Source of the DNA: Litorimonas sp964511495
GTDB taxonomy: Bacteria > Pseudomonadota > Alphaproteobacteria > Caulobacterales > Maricaulaceae
DNA length: 18,565 nucleotides
NCBI GenBank assembly: GCA_964511495.1
Contig: CAZEFT010000032.1
Location: forward strand, 1-18,565
Direction of reading: 5' to 3'
Shown: in pieces, positions 14,725 to 18,565 of the stretch
Numbering within the stretch: position 1 is the stretch's first letter
How the letters are laid out: each line of letters begins with the position of its first letter
Notes under the pieces: model-generated
Databases searched by the model: none
What the model saw: only the letters and a program-made list of their open reading frames with translations
Told to the model about the DNA's origin: nothing
Position numbers and translations under genes: made by a program

Positions 14725-15262
14725 TGACGCCGTCTCGTACCGCTTTCAACGCTGTTTCATTATACCCCGCTTTGACCAATGTTCGTGCTCCGAAGTAGCT
14801 GGCAAGGATATAATCTGTCGCGTGGGATTGACCGATCGGTTTCAGCGCAAAGTCTATGGCGTCATGCAAGCGATCCATACTGGCTTTGATAGTTGTTTCG
14901 ACCGCCTTGTCTGTTGGGGCTGCTTCACTGGCAGCATTACATAAGAGGCAACCCCAACGTCCTGTTTTCGATTTCGTGCCTTGAACGGTAGAGTCCATTA
15001 AAAGTGTAATCCGTTCCTCGGAACTTAAATTCTCATCACGGAGCATTTTCACCCCCGCACTCACGTCTTGCTCATTGTAGCGTTGCAAGGCGATTTGATA
15101 GAGCGCGCGTTTATCGCCAAAGGCCGCATAAAGGCTTCCCTTCTGCAACCCCGTCGCTTTCATAATATCACTATAGGATGTGCCGTCATAACCACCCTGC
15201 CAAAATACATCGCGCAGGGCGTCTTTCACAATGTCTTCATCAAATTCGCGCGTTCTGGCCAT
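14702..15262 (-). CDS. TetR/AcrR family transcriptional regulator
   Basis: A 186-residue TetR-type repressor. The N-terminal helix-turn-helix (about 10-56) reads VFWQGGYDGTSYSDIMKATG then GSLYAAFGDKRALY, the classic DNA-binding pattern. The C-terminal ligand domain carries WGCLLCNAASEAAP with Cys105 and Cys108; the first cysteine sits in a GCLL motif common in this branch (which includes the electrophile sensor NemR), while the second makes a CxxC. GGAGG lies 6 nt before the ATG. It is divergent from the DM13-DM13-DoxX operon, and TGACC/GGTCA palindromes lie at both promoters, so it very likely represses itself and that operon. The inducing signal is unknown; a redox or electrophile cue is inference from the CxxC and the DM13 targets. 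Confidence 0.9.
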   Translation of the reverse strand: MARTREFDEDIVKDALRDVFWQGGYDGTSYSDIMKATGLQKGSLYAAFGDKRALYQIALQRYNEQDVSAGVKMLRDENLSSEERITLLMDSTVQGTKSKTGRWGCLLCNAASEAAPTDKAVETTIKASMDRLHDAIDFALKPIGQSHATDYILASYFGARTLVKAGYNETALKAVRDGVIKTLQRS

Positions 15263-15295
15263 TTCATGCCTCCGTGTTTATCTCACGAAACTGTG

Positions 15296-15323
15296 ATTAG
15301 CCTATTATTGACCAAACAGTCAA
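15296..15323 (-). promoter_or_regulatory. tetR promoter
   Basis: On the minus strand, TTGACT (15318-15323) and GCTAAT (15296-15301) are separated by 16 nt, giving a leader of about 25-30 nt before the tetR ATG at 15262. The -35 lies inside the imperfect palindrome at 15308-15323, as expected for autorepression. Confidence 0.55.
15308..15323. promoter_or_regulatory. Operator O1, tetR side
   Basis: TTGACCAAACAGTCAA is an imperfect inverted repeat with half sites TTGAC(C/T) and (A/G)GTCAA. It matches the perfect palindrome at 15401-15414 in both arms except one base and overlaps the tetR -35 element. It is proposed as the TetR binding site. Confidence 0.6.
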
Positions 15324-15400
15324 GTATGTTATGACACATTCATCAACTCGGTCGTGACTGAAGCTTTCGGTTTCATCCGGGTTCTTAAAATAGCAAATAA

Positions 15401-15414
15401 TGACCAATTGGTCA
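15401..15414. promoter_or_regulatory. Operator O2, DM13 operon side
   Basis: TGACCAATTGGTCA is a perfect 14-bp palindrome 14 nt upstream of the AAGGAGG ribosome binding site (15428-15434). A TAAAAT -10 candidate at 15386-15391 would place the start of transcription just before it, so bound repressor would block the first steps of transcription. Its half site is shared with O1, 92 bp away. Confidence 0.7.
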
Positions 15415-15439
15415 AAAATAGAAAAGTAAGGAGGCCATC

Positions 15440-15919
15440 ATGGCAATCACACAAAATACCCCAAAAACAAAAATTCTGACCTTTGCGGCCGCAGCTCTGC
15501 TCTTCGGTCTCGGCGCGAGTGCCGTTTCCCACAATGTGAGTGCGTCGCCGGCCAACCCCACCATTGCTGAGGCCTCTATCGCTGAAACGCCGCGCGTGTC
15601 TGAGAATGTTGTTGCCCAAGGTACATTTCAAGGGCGTTCCGATCACGTCACATCCGGAGAGGCCTATATTATGAAAACCAATACGGGCTATGCTCTGGTC
15701 TTGTCCGACAGCTTTTTCCTCGATGGTGCGCCGACACCTGTTTTGGGATTTGGTAAAAATGGTGACTATGTGAAAGCGTCTCAATTCTCGAAACTTGAGG
15801 CTACGAAAGGGCGTCAAACTTATAAATTGCCGGCAAATTTCACTCCGTCCGATTTCAACGAAGTCTATGTATGGTGTGAGCGTTTCGATATCCCGCTTGG
15901 CGTCGCCACACTGTCTTAA
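15440..15919 (+). CDS. Exported DM13-domain protein 1
   Basis: A 159-residue exported protein. Residues 1-36 look like a signal peptide (KTK then a long Ala/Leu stretch; possible cut after VSA), followed by a short linker and one DM13 domain from about 60 to the end. The domain pattern is visible: GTFQGRSDHVTSGEAYI, GYALVLSDSFFLDGAP, VLGF, a Lys/Gly/Gln turn KGRQTYKLP, then EVYVWCERFDIPLGVATL. Cys146 is the near-invariant cysteine of DM13, a domain proposed from comparative genomics to take part in extracellular electron transfer. AAGGAGG sits 5 nt before the ATG. It is the first gene after operator O2 and is followed 36 nt later by a second DM13 gene. The biochemical role is not known. Confidence 0.85.
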   Translation: MAITQNTPKTKILTFAAAALLFGLGASAVSHNVSASPANPTIAEASIAETPRVSENVVAQGTFQGRSDHVTSGEAYIMKTNTGYALVLSDSFFLDGAPTPVLGFGKNGDYVKASQFSKLEATKGRQTYKLPANFTPSDFNEVYVWCERFDIPLGVATLS

Positions 15920-15955
15920 GACCTCAAAAAATAAGTGATAAAGAGAGATAATCCC

Positions 15956-16405
15956 ATGAAAGATTTTATTAAACGTACTCTGATTTCCGTGAGCGTCGTT
16001 GCGACATTGTCGGCGGGGGTCGCCATCCCGGCCTATGGCGCGGATGTGAGCCCGGTTACCGTTGCACAATCCCAAAGCACCACAGGTGATTTCACCAAAA
16101 AGAAATACGGAATTAAAGGCGATTGGACGATCATCCAAAAAGACGGTCAGACCATTTTGCGCCTGTCCGAAACGTTCAAAACCAAAAAAGGACCGGATTT
16201 GAAAATTTTCCTCTCCCCGCAATCTGTGAAAGACGTCACCGGCAAGACAGCCACGAACGGCGCTGTGCTGATCAGCGTCCTTCAATCCCATAAGGGAACG
16301 CAAGATTATGTTATTCCGGCCTCGGTCAATTTGAGCGATTTCGGCAGTCTCCTTATTCATTGCGAAGCCTATTCCGTTCTGTGGGGCGGGGCGGATTTGA
16401 CATAA
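15956..16405 (+). CDS. Exported DM13-domain protein 2
   Basis: A 149-residue relative of the preceding gene, likely from an old duplication since similarity is limited to domain landmarks. A signal peptide (MKDFIKRT, then a hydrophobic stretch to PAYGA, cut near residue 29) precedes the DM13 domain: GDFTKKKYGIKGDWTII, ILRLSETFKTKKGPDLKIFLS, TQDYVIPASVNLSDFGSLLIHCEAYSVLWGGADL. The conserved cysteine is Cys136. A longer frame starts at a GTG (15935), but the ATG at 15956 has the purine-rich AAGAGAGA (15941-15948) at good distance and gives a cleaner signal peptide. It keeps the classical PDLKIFLS strand, which the first paralogue has lost. Cotranscribed with the first DM13 gene; a hairpin-plus-T structure follows it. 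Confidence 0.83.
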   Translation: MKDFIKRTLISVSVVATLSAGVAIPAYGADVSPVTVAQSQSTTGDFTKKKYGIKGDWTIIQKDGQTILRLSETFKTKKGPDLKIFLSPQSVKDVTGKTATNGAVLISVLQSHKGTQDYVIPASVNLSDFGSLLIHCEAYSVLWGGADLT

Positions 16406-16432
16406 TAACGCAAACAGTCTCGACTGAGTTTC

Positions 16433-16459
16433 ATCCGGTGGGTTACCTGCCGGATTTTT
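16433..16459 (+). terminator. Intercistronic terminator or attenuator
   Basis: ATCCGG (16433-16438) pairs perfectly with CCGGAT (16450-16455) around an 11-nt loop and is followed by T residues at 16455-16459. It stands between the second DM13 gene and the DoxX-like gene, so it may lower expression of the latter relative to the DM13 pair. The stem is short, so termination is probably partial. Confidence 0.45.
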
Positions 16460-16497
16460 CTGAAGCCACGAAAATCAAAGATAGGAAAGAGAAAAAC

Positions 16498-16893
16498 GTG
16501 ACCAAAATAACCCTCATTTTAAGCCTCATACTCGCGGCGGGATTTGCCTTTTTCGGCGTCCAAAAGTTCGGAGCGGAAAATATCGTCTTTGAAACCTTGG
16601 CTGACCGCTCAGGCCTCTCGCTCTTTGAACCGACAATCCGTTATGTGACCGGGCTCGCTGAGCTCACAGTGGCGGTGTTGTTCCTAATACCCCGAACACG
16701 TTTATTGGCGGCTCTGGGCGGATTGGCGATTTTAGTGGGTGCTATCGGATTTCACCTCTCCCCTTGGTTAGGCATTAATGTCCCTACGATCGGTCATGGT
16801 TTATTCTTCACGGCTCTGGGGCTTTTCGTTTTGACTGGGCTGAATTCAGTCTTGCTGAAAAAGTCGGGCTACACCCTTCTGCCAAAATCATAA
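16498..16893 (+). CDS. Small DoxX-like membrane protein
   Basis: A 131-residue protein with four hydrophobic segments (about 3-20, 46-65, 68-88 and 99-119), the layout of the DoxX/DoxD/MauE-like group. Characteristic parts are an N-terminal FFGVQKFG after the first helix, RYVTGLAELTVAVLFLIPRTR at the second, and the glycine-rich third helix LGGLAILVGAIGFHLSPW. DoxX-type proteins are often membrane partners of redox enzymes working at the quinone level. A longer open frame begins at 16360 inside the DM13 gene, but the GTG at 16498 is preferred: it is preceded by AGGAAAGAG and starts right at the first membrane helix. As third gene of the TetR-controlled set it could link the exported DM13 proteins to the respiratory membrane, which is inference only. 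Confidence 0.78.
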   Translation: MTKITLILSLILAAGFAFFGVQKFGAENIVFETLADRSGLSLFEPTIRYVTGLAELTVAVLFLIPRTRLLAALGGLAILVGAIGFHLSPWLGINVPTIGHGLFFTALGLFVLTGLNSVLLKKSGYTLLPKS

Positions 16894-16895
16894 AT

Positions 16896-17267
16896 CTAAA
16901 GCTCTTCCAAAATGGACGTTCCATGGCTCCGGTCGCGGCATGTCCATTGCCAGCTTTCATGCAGGCGCAGCTTTCCATCCGGCAAGACCTCCGGCACAGT
17001 CTTGCAAATGCCGGTCATTAATTCGCCGGATTTATTGCGATGATGATAGCGCATATCCAGTGAACCATCGGGCTGAACCGTGCCGATTAATTGCCCGAAC
17101 TCGATCTCTCCGCCGGAATAGGTGGCGGTGACCAGATTAAAATCCTGCTCATATTTAAAGACCGTCTCTGAGGTGGTTTCCGATGTGCCTTGCGTCTTGG
17201 CAGGGCGGAAGAGCCGTCCACCATACCAAATCGGATTATCGGGTCTCGGCCGCGAGGTCTTTTTCAT
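16896..17267 (-). CDS. Small conserved protein, often labelled N-acetylglutamate synthase-like
   Basis: A 123-residue soluble protein with no signal peptide. It is rich in beta strands and carries SETVFKYEQDFNLVTATYSGGEI, LIGTVQPDGSLDMRYHH, NKSGELMTGICKT and a C-terminal KLRLHESWQWTCRD. From memory, homologues are common in Bacteroidota and Proteobacteria and are often named N-acetylglutamate synthase in databases, but nothing here resembles a GNAT or amino-acid kinase domain, so that name should not be trusted. Repeats of the Gly-x-(hydrophobic)-x-G type suggest a small lipocalin- or MORN-like beta barrel. The ATG overlaps the rmuC stop (ATGA at 17264-17267), so it is translationally coupled to rmuC. 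The gene is convergent with the DoxX-like gene, 2 nt apart. Confidence 0.8.
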   Translation of the reverse strand: MKKTSRPRPDNPIWYGGRLFRPAKTQGTSETTSETVFKYEQDFNLVTATYSGGEIEFGQLIGTVQPDGSLDMRYHHRNKSGELMTGICKTVPEVLPDGKLRLHESWQWTCRDRSHGTSILEEL

Positions 17268-18433
17268 AATGCTGACCCATCGGCGTCACGATTAGGTTTG
17301 CGAAACTCCGCAATATTTGTTGCGGGCTTATCCCGGTCTTCCAGATCCAAGCTTTCGATCTTGTCCGCACGTTTGGTAATCTTTTCTGTTGAGATACGAA
17401 TTTTCCGAATATCTTCCGTACTCTGATTAAAATGGCTTTGTAGTTTCGCTACGCGGTCATCCAATAATGTGACATCTTTGGACATCATCCCGACTTCGCG
17501 TTGAATGATGTGCGCCTGTTCGCGCATGGCGGCATCCCGCATCACGGCGCGCATCGTATGGAGCGTTGCCATAAAGGTGGTGGGCGAAACAATCATCACC
17601 TTATGTTTGAAACTCAACTCCACCACTTTCGGGAAATGAGTGTGCAATTCGGCATAGACGGCTTCACTGGGCAGGAAAAGCATGGCGATGTCATGGGTTT
17701 CCCCAAAAATGAGATATTTCGAGGCAATGTCTTTGATATGGCGGGTGACATCAGCGGCAAAGGCGCGCTGCGCGGCTAATTCCCCTTCGGTATTCTCGGC
17801 CTCGGTCAGACGCCGCCATGCCTCCATCGGAAATTTGGAATCAATCGCAACATCCCCTTGATCACCGGGCAGGTGGATAAGCGCATCCACGCGTTTGCCA
17901 TTGGACAATGTATATTGAAATGAAAATGCATTGGGCGGCAGATAGGTCTCGATTAAATCCTGCATCTGCTTTTCGCCAAAAGCCCCCCGCGCCTGTTTAT
18001 TGGACAGAAGCGATTGCAGGCCCGAGACCTCGCCGGACAGCGTTTCGATATTTTTCTGTGCTCGGTCAATCAGGGCGAGACGTTCATGTAATTGTTTCAA
18101 ATTGGCGGAATTGCGCTCTTGCGTTTCGACAATAGATTGCCCGACCCGTTCCGACACTTTGGATAATCGCTCATCCAAACTTTGTTTAAATAAATTATCT
18201 CTTTGGGCGCTATCTTCCGCAAATTGCGCAAGCCGACCCTGCAATTCCCCTTGCTGAGATTGCATTTCGCTCAGTTTTTCGCGCATTTGTTGAGCGAGCA
18301 CTTCTGTTTCCGGATCTTTGCGCTTCCCCCCCAATAAGAGCGCCATCATCGCACCGAGCAAGAGCAAGGCCAGACCCAGAGTGATCTCCACTAAGGTCAG
18401 ATCCAATCCCGAATAGCTAATAAGAGGTTCCAT
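17264..18433 (-). CDS. rmuC: DNA recombination protein RmuC
   Basis: RmuC is a membrane-anchored coiled-coil protein with a restriction-endonuclease-like core that limits DNA inversions. Numbered from Met at 18433 (389 residues): a transmembrane helix at 12-34, a long coiled coil (about 50-140), then the RmuC domain with ARGAFGEKQMQ (148-158), LPGDQGDVAIDSKFP (188-202), FLPSEAVYAELHTHFPKVVE and KHKVMIVSPTTFMATLHTMRAVMRD. The length is in range. An in-frame ATG lies at 18517, but the extra 28 residues are low-similarity and would put a second hydrophobic stretch first; the family pattern supports 18433. No Shine-Dalgarno sequence is seen at either. A GTTC-N7-GTTC box overlaps the preferred start codon, suggesting LexA control. 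The downstream small gene overlaps by 4 nt. Confidence 0.93.
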   Translation of the reverse strand: MEPLISYSGLDLTLVEITLGLALLLLGAMMALLLGGKRKDPETEVLAQQMREKLSEMQSQQGELQGRLAQFAEDSAQRDNLFKQSLDERLSKVSERVGQSIVETQERNSANLKQLHERLALIDRAQKNIETLSGEVSGLQSLLSNKQARGAFGEKQMQDLIETYLPPNAFSFQYTLSNGKRVDALIHLPGDQGDVAIDSKFPMEAWRRLTEAENTEGELAAQRAFAADVTRHIKDIASKYLIFGETHDIAMLFLPSEAVYAELHTHFPKVVELSFKHKVMIVSPTTFMATLHTMRAVMRDAAMREQAHIIQREVGMMSKDVTLLDDRVAKLQSHFNQSTEDIRKIRISTEKITKRADKIESLDLEDRDKPATNIAEFRKPNRDADGSAL

Positions 18434-18441
18434 ATTTGTTC
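18427..18441. promoter_or_regulatory. Possible LexA box at the rmuC start
   Basis: GTTC at 18427-18430 and GTTC at 18438-18441 are separated by exactly 7 nt, matching the alphaproteobacterial LexA consensus GTTC-N7-GTTC. It spans the proposed rmuC start codon (18431-18433). About one such 8-base match is expected by chance in a window this size on both strands, so position is the main support. Confidence 0.45.
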
Positions 18442-18444
18442 TAA

Positions 18445-18459
18445 TGTCACGGAATGACA
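18445..18459. promoter_or_regulatory. Inverted repeat upstream of rmuC
   Basis: TGTCA (18445-18449) and TGACA (18455-18459) form a perfect inverted repeat around 5 nt, just upstream of rmuC and next to the LexA-like box. It could be a second operator; on the minus strand its outer arm also forms a TTGTCA -35 candidate. The binding protein is unknown. Confidence 0.3.
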
Positions 18460-18565
18460 AAAGAAGGAAGGGAGGGATGAAAAATTTGTGTGGGAACCAT
18501 CTGCGTGACTCGTCCATCCGAACGCGGCGCCTGAAAGGCGTTAGTGAGGATGCTCTTTCTACACC

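Noticed and set aside
15329..16360. A 343-codon open frame on the minus strand, antisense to both DM13 genes
   Set aside because: It covers two well-supported exported proteins with strong ribosome binding sites, crosses the operator region, has no ribosome binding site or recognisable motif, and its composition is that of a reverse-strand shadow.
16360..16497. A 46-codon N-terminal extension of the DoxX-like protein
   Set aside because: It overlaps the second DM13 gene and a terminator-like hairpin and lacks membrane or signal character; GTG at 16498 has a good ribosome binding site.
18434..18517. A 28-codon N-terminal extension of rmuC
   Set aside because: It would put an additional hydrophobic stretch before the family's single anchor and would span the promoter-like region; kept only as an alternative.
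18477..18565. A plus-strand open frame starting at ATG 18477 after a purine-rich GGAAGGGAGGG and running off the right edge
   Set aside because: The 29 visible codons match no family I know and no promoter is evident. It could be a real gene start, but the window ends before this can be judged.

Overview
The window looks like chromosomal DNA from an alphaproteobacterium of moderate GC (about half by eye, not computed). The support is: the ffs / dnaX / ybaB / recR core, an EI-Ntr type PtsP, the shape of NudC and RmuC, a DnaX zinc module reduced as I recall it in other alphaproteobacteria, and GTTC-N7-GTTC and CtrA-like motifs. A marine Caulobacterales/Maricaulales (Hyphomonadaceae-like) relative is my best guess, but it is only inference. 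No IS element, phage gene, CRISPR array, tRNA or rRNA was seen.

Layout. 1-1572: the S-adenosylmethionine cycle, with the 3' end of ahcY, its terminator, then metK and its terminator. 1623-4564: rimM away from its usual rpsP/trmD partners, then ptsP (GAF plus enzyme I) behind a structured promoter region. 4629-6571: a small four-cysteine lipoprotein gene, convergent with a nudC-GNAT pair on the minus strand. 6644-6778: an SRP RNA gene (ffs) with its promoter. 6788-8224: a cytochrome P450 on the minus strand. 8386-14724: a long plus-strand run of dnaX, ybaB, a Tat-exported TIM-barrel lipoprotein, an exported gamma-glutamyltransferase, recR and a DUF6498-like membrane protein. 14702-16893: a divergent TetR regulator and a DM13-DM13-DoxX-like operon. 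16896-18433: rmuC and a small overlapping downstream gene, both on the minus strand.

The housekeeping genes form a recognisable ffs-dnaX-ybaB-recR backbone for SRP function, DNA polymerase III clamp loading and recombinational repair. Accessory genes have been inserted into it: the P450 between ffs and dnaX, and two exported enzymes between ybaB and recR with almost no spacer.

The most interesting unit is 14702-16893. A TetR repressor with a CxxC pair lies divergent to two tandem exported DM13-domain proteins, each with the conserved domain cysteine, and a small DoxX-like membrane protein. Two related palindromes, TGACC-N4-GGTCA type, sit at the tetR promoter and just upstream of the DM13 gene. 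This suggests an autoregulated, possibly redox- or electrophile-responsive envelope electron-transfer cassette. Other signals worth checking are a LexA-type box across the rmuC start codon, a covariant change under the SRP RNA tetraloop, and several promoters placed so that the mRNA would begin at or next to the start codon.
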